DNA of 64,000 nucleotides, from assembly GCA_022826725.1 (NCBI GenBank), contig JAJDUF010000022.1:62001-126000 (forward strand). Direction: 5' to 3'. Both the position numbers and the translations under genes were made by a program. The DNA is from Chloroflexota bacterium. Lineage in GTDB: Bacteria > Chloroflexota > UBA11872 > UBA12225 > JAJDUF01. The notes beneath the pieces are model-generated. The model did not search any database, was not told where the DNA came from, and saw only the letters and a program-made list of their open reading frames with translations. Positions 42,859 through 50,971 of this stretch are shown piece by piece (position 1 is the first letter of the stretch; each line of letters begins with the position of its first letter).

Positions 42859-44346
42859 ATAGCCTTTCCGTTTCTTGCAGCCATCGTCCTGATCCCGTTG
42901 GTTACGGCGATCCTGATTATGCTGGTGCCGCGCCGGCACGCCTGGACCATCCGCATCCTGGCGACCCTCGCCGGCCTGCTCACGCTCATCCTCTCGGTGT
43001 GGGTGTTCATCGGCTTCGACTGGGGTAAGGCCGGGCTTGGCACCACGAACGGCTATCAGTTCGTCGAGTGGTACGAGTGGCTGCCCGAGCTAGGCATCAC
43101 CATTCGCCTCGGCATTGACGGTATCTCCGCGCCGATGGTGCTCCTCACCGGCTTGGTGATCTTCACCGGCGCCATCGTCTCCTGGAATATCGCCGACCGC
43201 AACAAGGAGTATTACGCGCTGCTGCTCGTGCTCGTGAGCGGTGTGTACGGGGTGTTTGTCGCCCTCGATCTCTTCTTCCTCTTCTTCTTCTACGAGATCG
43301 CCGTACTGCCGATGTACCTGCTCATCGCCGTGTGGGGCAGTACCCGCAAAGAATACGCCGCCATGAAGCTGACCATCTTCCTGGTCGCCGGCAGCATCCT
43401 CGTCTGGGTCGCAATGCTGGCGGTGTTTGTCGAGAGCGGCGCCCAGACCTTCGATCTGGCCACCCTCGCCCAACACGAGTACCCGCGGGCCTTCCAGCTT
43501 GTCTTCCTGCCGATGTTCTTCATCGGCTTTGGCGTCCTCGCCGGTATGTGGCCCTTCCACACCTGGTCGCCCGACGGCCACGTGGCCGCGCCCACGGCGG
43601 TCAGCATGTTGCACGCCGGCGTGCTGATGAAGCTCGGCGCCTACGGTATTCTGCGCGTCGGTTTCGGGCTGCTCCCCGAAGGCACCGTCTTCTGGGCGCC
43701 CTTCTTCATCGTGCTTGGAACCATCAACGTAGTCTACGGCGCACTCTCGGCGATGTCGCAGCGCGACCTGAAGTTCGTGATCGGCTACTCGTCCGTCAGC
43801 CACATGGGCTACGTCGTCGTCGGCCTCTGTACCCTGACGCTCATCGGCGTGAACGGCGCCGTCCTGCAGATGTTCGCCCACGGGGTGATGACGGCGCTCT
43901 TCTTTGCGCTCGTCGGCGTGGTTTACGATCAGGCTCACACCCGCGAAATCGGTATCTTCGGCGGGCTGGTACGCCGGATGCCCTGGTTTGTCGGCTTTTT
44001 CGCCGTCGCCGGACTTGCCTCGCTCGGCCTGCCCGGCCTATCCGGCTTCATCGCCGAGCTACTGGTGTTTATCGGCGCCTTCCAGAGCTACCCCATCATC
44101 GGCGTGTTCTGCGTGATTGGCGTGGCGCTGACCGCGACGTACATCTTGCGCCTGATGGCCAAGGCGTTCTTCGGTCCGCCCAATCCCGCCTGGTCCCACT
44201 TGCGCGATATGCGGCCCTCGGTCTGGGTGGCCTGCATGTTGCTCGCGGCGACCATGCTCTTCGTCGGACTGTATCCCGCACCGTTCCTGGATCGCAGCAC
44301 TGCCTCCGTAGTGCCGCTCCTGGAGCGTATCGAGCAATTCAGGTAA
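42859..44346 (+). CDS. nuoM: Complex I subunit M (NuoM), apparent ATA start
   Basis: About 495 residues. It is an antiporter-like proton channel. FFFYEIAVLPMYLLIAVWGS holds the key glutamate. GMWPFHTWSPDGHVAAPTAV and the Lys/His residues after it are intact. The first helix, AFPFLAAIVLIPLVTAILIM, needs coding from 42859, where the codon is ATA, 8 bases after the GGAG site that overlaps the nuoL stop. The first canonical start is a TTG at 42898 inside the helix, with no ribosome site; using it would lose 13 residues of helix 1. Either AUA initiation or a sequence error is implied. Confidence 0.93.
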   Translation: MAFPFLAAIVLIPLVTAILIMLVPRRHAWTIRILATLAGLLTLILSVWVFIGFDWGKAGLGTTNGYQFVEWYEWLPELGITIRLGIDGISAPMVLLTGLVIFTGAIVSWNIADRNKEYYALLLVLVSGVYGVFVALDLFFLFFFYEIAVLPMYLLIAVWGSTRKEYAAMKLTIFLVAGSILVWVAMLAVFVESGAQTFDLATLAQHEYPRAFQLVFLPMFFIGFGVLAGMWPFHTWSPDGHVAAPTAVSMLHAGVLMKLGAYGILRVGFGLLPEGTVFWAPFFIVLGTINVVYGALSAMSQRDLKFVIGYSSVSHMGYVVVGLCTLTLIGVNGAVLQMFAHGVMTALFFALVGVVYDQAHTREIGIFGGLVRRMPWFVGFFAVAGLASLGLPGLSGFIAELLVFIGAFQSYPIIGVFCVIGVALTATYILRLMAKAFFGPPNPAWSHLRDMRPSVWVACMLLAATMLFVGLYPAPFLDRSTASVVPLLERIEQFR

Positions 44347-44355
44347 GGGCTGAGA

Positions 44356-45999
44356 ATGGCTTCCCTCGATTACGGACTACTCACGCCGGAGTTCTTGCTC
44401 CTGGGCCTGATCTTCCTCGTGCTGGCCCTGGACCTGGTCTTCGCCGAGCGCGGCCGGTGGCTTATCCCGTGGGTGGCGATAGTGGGGCTGCTCGTCGTGC
44501 TCGTCGTTGGCGGTTGGACCTGGGGTATCCGCGCGACATTCGCCGACCTGCTCCGCGTTGACGAGTACACCTCCTTCTTCCGCGTCCTGTTCGCCGTCGT
44601 CGCGCTCGGAGTCGTCTTCGTCTCCATGCCCTACGTGCCCCGCTTCCTGCCCCATCAGGGCGAGTATTACGCCCTGGTACTGGCCGGTACCCTGGGCATG
44701 GTCTTCATGGCGATGGCGGACGAGCTACTCACCGCCTACATCTCCCTGGAGCTATTGAGCTTCAGCAGCTATATCCTCGTCTCCTATGCCAAGCGCGATC
44801 TGAAGAGCAACGAAGCGGGCATCAAGTACCTGATTATCGGCGGGCTGTCCTCCGCGCTGCTGCTGTATGGGATCAGCCTGCTCTACGGCGCGACCGGCAC
44901 GACCAAGTTCCCGGCAATCGCCCAGGCCATCCAGGCGCCCGGCGCCCTCGACAGCCCCGGCCTGCTCGTGGCGCTGGCGCTGATTACGGTGGGCTTGGGC
45001 TTCAAGGTCGCCGCGGTCCCCTTCCATATGTGGACGCCGGACGTGTACGAGGGCGCCCCGACCCCCATCGCGGCCTACCTCGCCGTCGGCTCCAAAGCGG
45101 CCGGGTTCGCGCTGGTCGTCCGCTTCCTGGTCGGCGGGCTGCTCCCGGCCGTGGAATCTTGGCTGCCGGTGTTTGCGGTGCTCGCCGTGCTGACCATGAC
45201 CGTCGGCAATCTGGTCGCCATCCACCAGCGCAACCTGAAGCGATTGCTCGCCTATTCCAGCATCTCCCAGGCCGGCTACGTGCTCGTCGGGATCGCTGCG
45301 CTCCAAGACAGTGACATCGGCGCGATGGCCACGCGCGGCATCGTGCTGCACCTCGCCGGCTACGTGTTCACCAACCTCGCCGCTTTCGGTGCCCTCATTG
45401 CGTTCGAGTCGCGCACCGGCCGCACCGACATCCGCGATCTGGCGGGGGTGGGACGCCAGTCGCCGTTTATTGCCCTTACCCTGATGGTCTCGGTCTTCTC
45501 GCTCGCCGGTATGCCGCTGTTCGCCGGCTTCGTGACCAAGTTCTACCTCTTCGCGGCGGCGGCCCGCGCCGATCTGCTCTGGCTCGTCGCCATTGCGGTC
45601 ATCAACTCGACCATCTCGCTCTACTATTACCTGATTGTCGTCAAGGAGATGTACGTCGGCGAGGCTCGCCCCGGCCTCCTCTCCCTGCAACGGCCGCAAG
45701 GTTTGCTCACTGGCATTGCCCTAGCAGCCGGCGTCGTCGCCGGCATCGTGGTCTGGGTGAGCTTGGGCGCCAGCGGCTGGATTTACGACTTCTACGGGCC
45801 GACCTTGCCCGTCACCATCGCCGTCGGCAGCGGTGGCCTCGTGGCTACCCTGGTCGGCCTGGCTTTCGGGGTATTTGAGCTGCCGCTCGCCGCCATGTTG
45901 GCCGGCGTCTTCGTGCTCGGCCTTTACCCCTACCCGGTGCTCGACCTGCTCGGCGACGTGAGTAGCGCCGTCTTCACCGCCACCGCCGCCCTCTCGTAG
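44356..45999 (+). CDS. nuoN: Complex I subunit N (NuoN)
   Basis: 547 residues. This is the third antiporter-like proton channel. LLTAYISLELLSFSSYILVS holds the conserved glutamate. GFKVAAVPFHMWTPDVYEGA and PTPIAAYLAVGSKAAGFALV carry the channel lysines. LKRLLAYSSISQAGYVLVGI is the family signature. It follows nuoM by 9 bp and ends the operon. Confidence 0.97.
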   Translation: MASLDYGLLTPEFLLLGLIFLVLALDLVFAERGRWLIPWVAIVGLLVVLVVGGWTWGIRATFADLLRVDEYTSFFRVLFAVVALGVVFVSMPYVPRFLPHQGEYYALVLAGTLGMVFMAMADELLTAYISLELLSFSSYILVSYAKRDLKSNEAGIKYLIIGGLSSALLLYGISLLYGATGTTKFPAIAQAIQAPGALDSPGLLVALALITVGLGFKVAAVPFHMWTPDVYEGAPTPIAAYLAVGSKAAGFALVVRFLVGGLLPAVESWLPVFAVLAVLTMTVGNLVAIHQRNLKRLLAYSSISQAGYVLVGIAALQDSDIGAMATRGIVLHLAGYVFTNLAAFGALIAFESRTGRTDIRDLAGVGRQSPFIALTLMVSVFSLAGMPLFAGFVTKFYLFAAAARADLLWLVAIAVINSTISLYYYLIVVKEMYVGEARPGLLSLQRPQGLLTGIALAAGVVAGIVVWVSLGASGWIYDFYGPTLPVTIAVGSGGLVATLVGLAFGVFELPLAAMLAGVFVLGLYPYPVLDLLGDVSSAVFTATAALS

Positions 46000-46010
46000 T
46001 CCAAAGCAAA

Positions 46011-46044
46011 GCGCCGGGTATGTCACCCTCGTGACACCCGGCGC
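46011..46044 (-). terminator. Hairpin terminator between nuoN and the 46-residue gene
   Basis: A strong stem is formed by GCGCCGGGT-A-TGTCAC and GTGACA-CCCGGCGC around a 4-base loop. On the minus strand it is followed by TTTGCTTTGG, so it suits the minus-strand small gene. It may also stop the nuo transcript, though no T-run lies on the plus side. Confidence 0.7.
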
Positions 46045-46069
46045 ATAGCGTCCTCCGGTCCGGCCGTAC

Positions 46070-46210
46070 TCAGCCGGTGTAGCGTTGGATGAAGTAGATT
46101 CCTCCCCAGACAAAGGCCAGCACTAACAGCACAAAAACCAGGTTCATCGCTTCGCTGACCACAACCCCGCAGACGATGCGGGCGCATTCTTCGGATGTCG
46201 CGTGTCCCAT
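46070..46210 (-). CDS. 46-residue single-helix membrane protein
   Basis: MGHATSEECARIVCGVVVSE is followed by the helix AMNLVFVLLVLAFVWGGIYF and a short IQRYTG tail. It has two cysteines near the N-terminus (C9, C14). It has its own extended -10 promoter, a GAGG/AGGGA ribosome site and a hairpin terminator, which together argue that it is real. It lies head-on against the end of the nuo operon. I do not recognise a family; a small accessory subunit of a membrane complex is only a guess. Confidence 0.6.
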   Translation of the reverse strand: MGHATSEECARIVCGVVVSEAMNLVFVLLVLAFVWGGIYFIQRYTG

Positions 46211-46243
46211 GGCGTGTCCCTCGCTCCTCGCTCTGCTCCGCCA

Positions 46244-46252
46244 ATTGTAGCA
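46244..46252 (-). promoter_or_regulatory. Extended -10 promoter of the 46-residue gene
   Basis: TGCTACAAT on the minus strand, identical to the groEL and MATE promoter elements. Upstream of it (46250-46272) GCTACC/GGTAGC forms a 6-bp stem followed by TTT, probably the terminator of the 70-residue gene. Confidence 0.6.
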
Positions 46253-46281
46253 AAGCTACCGACGCCCGGTAGCCCCGGCCG

Positions 46282-46494
46282 CTAGTGCGCCGCCGGTCCC
46301 GTGCTCTCCGGCACCGTGCCACCCAACTGCCGAATTGCCCGTTCGATCAGGATGAGATTGCCGCGCAGGTTCGTCTTCCGCATTTCCTGTTGCGCGGCGA
46401 CCGCTTCATCGAAGAGGCCCTTGAAATAGTCCCACTTCTCGTACAGCGTCTCCAGGCGCTCCTCGGTGGACGGGACCTGTTCCGTAGCAGCCAT
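46282..46494 (-). CDS. Small helical protein of unknown function
   Basis: 70 residues, predicted all-helical: MAATEQVPSTEERLETLYEK then WDYFKGLFDEAVAAQQEMRK and LRGNLILIERAIRQLGGT. There is no signal or membrane segment. GAGGAAGAG precedes the ATG at 46494. It is the first of two small minus-strand genes that face the nuo operon. No family is recognised. Confidence 0.6.
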   Translation of the reverse strand: MAATEQVPSTEERLETLYEKWDYFKGLFDEAVAAQQEMRKTNLRGNLILIERAIRQLGGTVPESTGPAAH

Positions 46495-46616
46495 CACTCT
46501 TCCTCATTGACCGCAGCGCCAACGGCTCACCCGGCCCGGCGGCTGGCACTGGATACTGGCGCTGGATAATCGTACCTACGTGCCGATTCTACCGCATACG
46601 GCCGGATCACGGGGGA

Positions 46617-47774
46617 CTACTGCGGAGCGCCCGGATAGCCCGTCACCGGCGGCGCGCCCGGCGACCCGGCGGCCCGCTGGCAATGGTACTCATACAGCGC
46701 CACCAACTGCTCGGCCGCCGTGCGCCAGGGCAGCACCAACCCCCGGCCCCGCCGCCCCATAGCGTCGGCCGCCGCCGGATCGGCGAGCAGTCGCAGCGCC
46801 GCCCGCGCCGCCGCCTCGGGGTCGTCGGGCGGCACCAGATACCCGTTCATTCCGTCTTGGATCGCGTCCACCGCGCCACAGCCAGTGGTCCCGACGACGG
46901 GGCGGCCGCAGGCATTGGCCTCCCAATACACCAGGCCAAAACCCTCGAACTGATACCGATCCATCACCGGCAGCAGCCACATCAGCGCGCACTGGTGATA
47001 CAGGCGGATCAGCGTTTCGTCGTCAACCCGCCCTAGAAAACGGACCGCTCCGGTCAAGCCCAGCGCGGCCACTCGCTCGCGTAGCTCGGCCAGCAAAACC
47101 GGATCATCGGTTGCGCCCGCAATCCAATACTCCACGTCGGGACGCCGTTCATGTACACGCGCAAACGCCTCGATAGCGACGTGGTAGCCCTTGCGCCGTT
47201 TGATCGGCGCTACCGAGAGCAGAAAAGGCCGCTCGGCCGGCACCGGCGGCGCGATCCGAAACCGCTCCGCCTCGATTCCCTCCGGCACCACCGCGGTCTT
47301 GGCTGCCGGTAGCTGCGCGAGCAGCTGGGCGCGGGTGAAGCTGCTGACGCAAACGACCCGCGCCGCCCGCCGGTAGGCCCACCCCAGCCACCAGCGATCC
47401 GGCCGGCGTGTCAGCGGCCGAATGGCATACGTGCCGTGCGCGGTCACGAGCAGCGGCCGCCGCCCGGCGGCCAACGCCGCCGGAACGACGTATGGTTCGG
47501 TGAGGCAGTGGAGCACGTCGCAGCCCCGGCTCGCCGCGAGAATGGCCGGCAGCCCGCGGCCAGTGAGACGGAGCAGCCCCCGCGCTTCCTGCACGAACGA
47601 CGGCACGCGCCGATGGTCGGGGAGGCCGGCGAGGTCCGGCTGATCGCACAGGTGTTGCGGACTGACGAGCCGGATCGAGACACCGAGGTCCCGCAAGGCC
47701 CGAATGACCCCGAGCGCGTGTCGGCCCCAGCCGTAGGTGGGCGAGAGATAGTCGGTAATCAGGCAGACGCGCAT
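46617..47774 (-). CDS. GT4 family glycosyltransferase
   Basis: 385 residues, GT-B fold. MRVCLITDYLSPTYGWGRHA is the N-terminal strand and loop. The C-terminal donor domain has FLLSVAPIKRRKGYHVAIEA, AVRFLGRVDDETLIRLYHQC and the EGFGLVYWEANACGRPVVGT block with the E-x7-E pair. It transfers a sugar from a nucleotide donor, probably in polysaccharide or glycolipid synthesis at the inner membrane face. The ATG at 47774 is preferred to the TTG four codons upstream. It stands alone. Confidence 0.9.
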   Translation of the reverse strand: MRVCLITDYLSPTYGWGRHALGVIRALRDLGVSIRLVSPQHLCDQPDLAGLPDHRRVPSFVQEARGLLRLTGRGLPAILAASRGCDVLHCLTEPYVVPAALAAGRRPLLVTAHGTYAIRPLTRRPDRWWLGWAYRRAARVVCVSSFTRAQLLAQLPAAKTAVVPEGIEAERFRIAPPVPAERPFLLSVAPIKRRKGYHVAIEAFARVHERRPDVEYWIAGATDDPVLLAELRERVAALGLTGAVRFLGRVDDETLIRLYHQCALMWLLPVMDRYQFEGFGLVYWEANACGRPVVGTTGCGAVDAIQDGMNGYLVPPDDPEAAARAALRLLADPAAADAMGRRGRGLVLPWRTAAEQLVALYEYHCQRAAGSPGAPPVTGYPGAPQ

Positions 47775-47827
47775 AGCCGCTTCCAAAGTATATCGAGTGT
47801 GTCGCCGGACGGCTGACTGCCCTCATC

Positions 47828-47994
47828 GTCATTCCCGCGCCAGCGGTGGGCCGCCGCCGCCGTCGCTCCCCTTCCCTGCCAGGGAAGGAGCCGGGTGACA
47901 GGTCAAAGCCGCACCACACCTGGCACTATCAGTGCGGCTGCGGCCTGTCAGAGGTTAGGTCCAACCCGCCCCTATGTCAGGGGGCCATAGGGGT
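47828..47994. repeat. Cluster of degenerate hairpin repeats (A half, C, B)
   Basis: A half copy of the ATTCCC repeat lies near 47828-47850. A C-type hairpin CCCTTCCCTGCCAGGGAAGG with its GCCGGGTGACAGG tail lies at about 47868-47902, and a shortened type B unit at about 47965-47994 (CCCCTATGTCAGGGGGCCATAGGGG). Together they fill most of the 284-bp gap; no gene is seen in it. Confidence 0.65.
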
Positions 47995-48058
47995 GCAGCC
48001 CACTTCCATCGCTGGCCTCACCCCCTGAACGTGGCACGCGGCACAACGATAGCGGTCG

Positions 48059-48268
48059 TCAGCCGTTCCGCGCCCACGCTTCGAGCAACCGGACCACCAG
48101 CCACAGCAACGCCAGCAGGACCATGCCACCGATCAAGATGCCGCCGGCGATCAGTGCCACCGTCCGCCCGAACAGCAGCCAGGCCAGGCCGCCGCCGAGC
48201 ACCAGCACGATCAAGAAACCACCGAGAATGAGCTGCCCCTCGGTGCTGCGCCGAAATGCCCCGTCCAT
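48059..48268 (-). CDS. Small two-helix membrane protein
   Basis: 69 residues. MDGAFRRSTEGQLILGGFLI runs into helix 1 (LVLGGGLAWLLFG). A short loop leads to helix 2 (LIAGGILIGGMVLLALLWLV), with a basic end RLLEAWARNG. No known family. A further ATG three codons upstream is possible. It is transcribed away from the restriction-modification island. Confidence 0.55.
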   Translation of the reverse strand: MDGAFRRSTEGQLILGGFLIVLVLGGGLAWLLFGRTVALIAGGILIGGMVLLALLWLVVRLLEAWARNG

Positions 48269-48371
48269 CGTCAGCAACTATACACGCCCCGGCAATGCCT
48301 ACTCGGCCGGCCCGGTGCCGGCCCGGAGGAGATCGCAATAGTTGTTTGGATTACTTGCAAGGGTGGGGTTT

Positions 48372-48398
48372 TATTATATGTCAATATATGATATAATA
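48372..48398 (+). promoter_or_regulatory. Palindromic promoter/operator of the restriction-modification genes
   Basis: TATTATAT (48372-48379) and ATATAATA (48391-48398) are a perfect 8-bp inverted repeat separated by 11 bases. The right arm contains an extended -10, TGATATAAT (48389-48397), reading towards the methyltransferase. The left arm contains the same TATAAT on the minus strand. The element is very AT-rich in a G+C-rich genome. Confidence 0.6.
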
Positions 48399-48426
48399 GC
48401 GTCACGTGCCATCATCTTAGGTGACA

Positions 48427-48449
48427 GCCTCCCGGCCAGTGCGGGAGGC
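48427..48449 (+). promoter_or_regulatory. Perfect 8-bp hairpin in the methyltransferase leader
   Basis: GCCTCCCG and CGGGAGGC pair around a 7-base loop, 60 bases before the start codon and about 25 bases inside the predicted transcript. It may shape the 5' leader; no T-run follows. Confidence 0.45.
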
Positions 48450-48508
48450 GAGTGCTGGCACATGCCGCTGTGGTATGGTGCTGAGGTGAATAGGCGGAGC
48501 ATCAGGCA

Positions 48509-49714
48509 ATGAGCTATCCTGCAGTTCTTGATCTTTTTGCTGGTGCTGGTGGCCTTAGCCTTGGGTTCGAGCAGGCAGGATTTCATGTACATACCGCTAT
48601 CGAGTGTGATGCTTGGGCTGCCGAAACGCTGAGGAGAAACCACACCCGGACACAAGTGGTCCAAAAGGACATCGCTGAGATTACTGACAAGGAGGTCAGG
48701 ACCCTTTCGTCCGCAGTGCGTTATGTCGGGGTTATTGGGGGGCCTCCGTGTCAGGGTTTTTCGCACAGCAATATCGTGAAACGCGATCCTAGAGATCCGC
48801 GCAACTCGATGTTTCAGCATTTCGCACGGTTCGTTAGCCTCATCAGGCCCGATTTCTTTCTTATCGAGAATGTTCCCGGCTTGCTTCGTACTAACCTAGC
48901 AACCGGGCAACCGGCTATCGAGGTGATTGACCAGTGCTTCAGAGATATCGGGTATCGAACCCATCGGTGCCTCCTTGGCGCAGAGGCATTCGGTGTCCCT
49001 CAAATCCGGGAGCGGTTGTTTATTCTCGGCACGCTTGGTTGTGCGCTCGAACACCCCATGCCCTCTCCTACACACTCTGGTGTAGCACAAGGCCAACTCC
49101 CTCTGCTAGGCGCAAGTGACCAGTCGCTGGAGGCAATTACTCTTTGGGATGCTATTTCGGATCTTCCTGATCTCGAGGCTGGAGAAGGCTCAAGCCCATC
49201 GAGGTACACTGGCTTACCGGAAACGGAGTATCAGAGGGTAATGCGGAACGGTTCTGAAGCGCTTTGGAATCATGTGGCAATGAAGCATACGAAGCGAATT
49301 GTTGAGCGGTTCAAACAAATTTCCTTTGGGGAATCACAATCTGACGTGGTTGATGAGTATGCTCCACGGGTGCGTAGCAATGGTCATCTGATATCAAGAA
49401 AGCGATATGATCAGAATAACCGTCGGTTGCATCCGGACCGGCCCAGCCACACCATCCCTGCGTCCTTCTACGCAAACTTCGTCCATCCCTTCCAACACCG
49501 AAATTTCACTCCTCGAGAGGGGGCACGCTTACAATCCTTCCCAGACACCTACGTCTTCTGTGGCAAGCCGACGGTAGTGAGTCATAAGCTCCTTACTCGT
49601 GAGGGCCGGATGGCAGAGAGGCACTTGTGCCAATACGCTCAGATTGGTAATGCTGTGCCACCGATTCTTGCCCGTGCAGTCGCTGCTAATATCGCCAAGC
49701 AGATGGGTTATTGA
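48509..49714 (+). CDS. DNA (cytosine-5-)-methyltransferase
   Basis: 401 residues. Motif I is VLDLFAGAGGLSLGFEQAGF. Motif IV is GGPPCQGFSHSN with the catalytic Cys at residue 81. Motif VI is ENVPGL, motif VIII QIRERLFILG, and motif X lies in AQIGNAVPPILARAVAANIA. It methylates C5 of cytosine within the site cut by the next gene's product. The variable region (about residues 200-300) sets the target, which I cannot read. It overlaps the endonuclease gene by one base (TGATG). The base composition is clearly more AT-rich than that of its neighbours, which signals transfer. Confidence 0.96.
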   Translation: MSYPAVLDLFAGAGGLSLGFEQAGFHVHTAIECDAWAAETLRRNHTRTQVVQKDIAEITDKEVRTLSSAVRYVGVIGGPPCQGFSHSNIVKRDPRDPRNSMFQHFARFVSLIRPDFFLIENVPGLLRTNLATGQPAIEVIDQCFRDIGYRTHRCLLGAEAFGVPQIRERLFILGTLGCALEHPMPSPTHSGVAQGQLPLLGASDQSLEAITLWDAISDLPDLEAGEGSSPSRYTGLPETEYQRVMRNGSEALWNHVAMKHTKRIVERFKQISFGESQSDVVDEYAPRVRSNGHLISRKRYDQNNRRLHPDRPSHTIPASFYANFVHPFQHRNFTPREGARLQSFPDTYVFCGKPTVVSHKLLTREGRMAERHLCQYAQIGNAVPPILARAVAANIAKQMGY

Positions 49715-50565
49715 TGCCTACCTTCGTACACGGCGACAATATTGCACAGAAAACTGATCACCGGACGAAGTATCGGGATCAGGAATCTCTCCAGTTCTTG
49801 CGTGAGATCGCAACTCGCTACGCTTCATGGAAAGAAAATAACCTTAGTCTAGTAGGTTCGGACCGAGAAACTGTGGACAGACGCACTGAACTGCTTAACG
49901 AGTACAAGGATTTCATTGATCAGCAGCAATATGCGGAGAAGTTTGACTCGCGCAGCAATCTTCACTCGACGGTTATCGAGGAATTTCTGGTCTACCTGTT
50001 TCATAGTTCGGTTCCCAATATAGAGATGGAGCCCGTTATTGGGAAGGGTCGCACATTCAAGGCGTTCTATCTCGCGGCCAAGAGCTTCGCAGATCTTCTT
50101 GACAGGCCGACTATCCGTGTTGAGACGAAAGATCATGACTTTGTTATAGGAACTACTATTCGTGCAAGGTTTGAGAACCGTCAGAGCGAGGAGCTAGGCA
50201 GCCAGTCGTTCCAGATTCCGGCAGTGGTAATCGAATGCAAAACTTACCTCGACAAGACGATGCTGGAAGGTGCGGCCGGGGCTGCGGATGACTTGAAGCG
50301 TATCAATCCAAGCGCCCGCTACATCATTGTTGCTGAGTGGCTGAAACTTACGGAGAGCGTGAATCTACAGAAATACCGGATCGATCAGATTTATGTGCTG
50401 CGCCGCCAGAGGAACACAGACCGGGAGTTTCGATTTGAGGAAGGATACGTAAAGAACCCAATTTATCCGGACCTCGTCTGGGATTTATTCCAAGAAGTGA
50501 CCAGCTATCTTGCGGCAGATCGATGGGATATCGAGGCTGCAATTGCGCGTGGTAAGCTCCTATAG
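49714..50565 (+). CDS. Type II restriction endonuclease, Bpu10I-like
   Basis: 283 residues. The PD-(D/E)xK core is visible: DHDFVIGTTIRARF with Asp142, then the conserved IPAVVIECKTYLDKTMLEGA with E174 and K176. It continues with ADDLKRINPSARYIIVAEWL and KYRIDQIYVLRRQRN. The arrangement around ECKTYLDKTMLEG is what I recall of the Bpu10I family; Bpu10I itself cuts the asymmetric site CCTNAGC. A 60-base sample at 49741-49800 contains only 28 G+C. The ATG overlaps the methyltransferase stop, so methylation is translated first. Confidence 0.8.
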   Translation: MPTFVHGDNIAQKTDHRTKYRDQESLQFLREIATRYASWKENNLSLVGSDRETVDRRTELLNEYKDFIDQQQYAEKFDSRSNLHSTVIEEFLVYLFHSSVPNIEMEPVIGKGRTFKAFYLAAKSFADLLDRPTIRVETKDHDFVIGTTIRARFENRQSEELGSQSFQIPAVVIECKTYLDKTMLEGAAGAADDLKRINPSARYIIVAEWLKLTESVNLQKYRIDQIYVLRRQRNTDREFRFEEGYVKNPIYPDLVWDLFQEVTSYLAADRWDIEAAIARGKLL

Positions 50566-50653
50566 CAAGTGGTATCCGTTTTCCCACCCCTACATTGCCC
50601 GGAAAGAGAATGCATGCAGTTGAAACGGCTTACTTCTGTGGCGAGATAAGACG

Positions 50654-50818
50654 ATGAATCCGCGCTGGCTGGCAGTCGCGCTCGCGTGTGGCGCCGTCGT
50701 ACTCTGGATCGCCGCCGTCTGGCTGCCGGGCTGGCGCGAGCTACTGATCGTCTGTGGACTGGCCCTCGCGGCCCTCGCCGGCGGCGTCCTCAACTGGGAT
50801 CGCCGCGGTGGCCACTAG
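50654..50818 (+). CDS. 54-residue two-helix membrane protein
   Basis: MNPRWLAVALACGAVVLWIA leads into a first helix. LPGWRELL links to a second helix, IVCGLALAALAGGVLNWD, with a basic end RRGGH. Codon use returns to the G+C-rich style of the chromosome, marking the right border of the AT-rich island between 50565 and 50654. No strong ribosome site is seen. The family is unknown. Confidence 0.5.
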   Translation: MNPRWLAVALACGAVVLWIAAVWLPGWRELLIVCGLALAALAGGVLNWDRRGGH

Positions 50819-50829
50819 CGCTGGCGCTT

Positions 50830-50971
50830 GTCATTCCGGCGGAAGTCGGAATCCAGGGCCAGGTGTGGTCCCCGGTCAGCCTTGATTGCGGCGCAAGCCG
50901 CTATGAAGGGCATGATGCCGAGCACCGCGCGGACTCCCCTTCCCTACCAGGGAAGGGGCCGGGGGTTAGGT
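50830..50971. repeat. Type A and type C hairpin repeats
   Basis: A diverged ATTCC/GGAAT hairpin is at 50830-50853. A C-type hairpin, CCCTTCCC/GGGAAGGGG with tail GCCGGGGGTTAGG, is at about 50937-50971. The latter overlaps the stop codon of the SGNH gene and could act as its transcript end. Confidence 0.65.
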
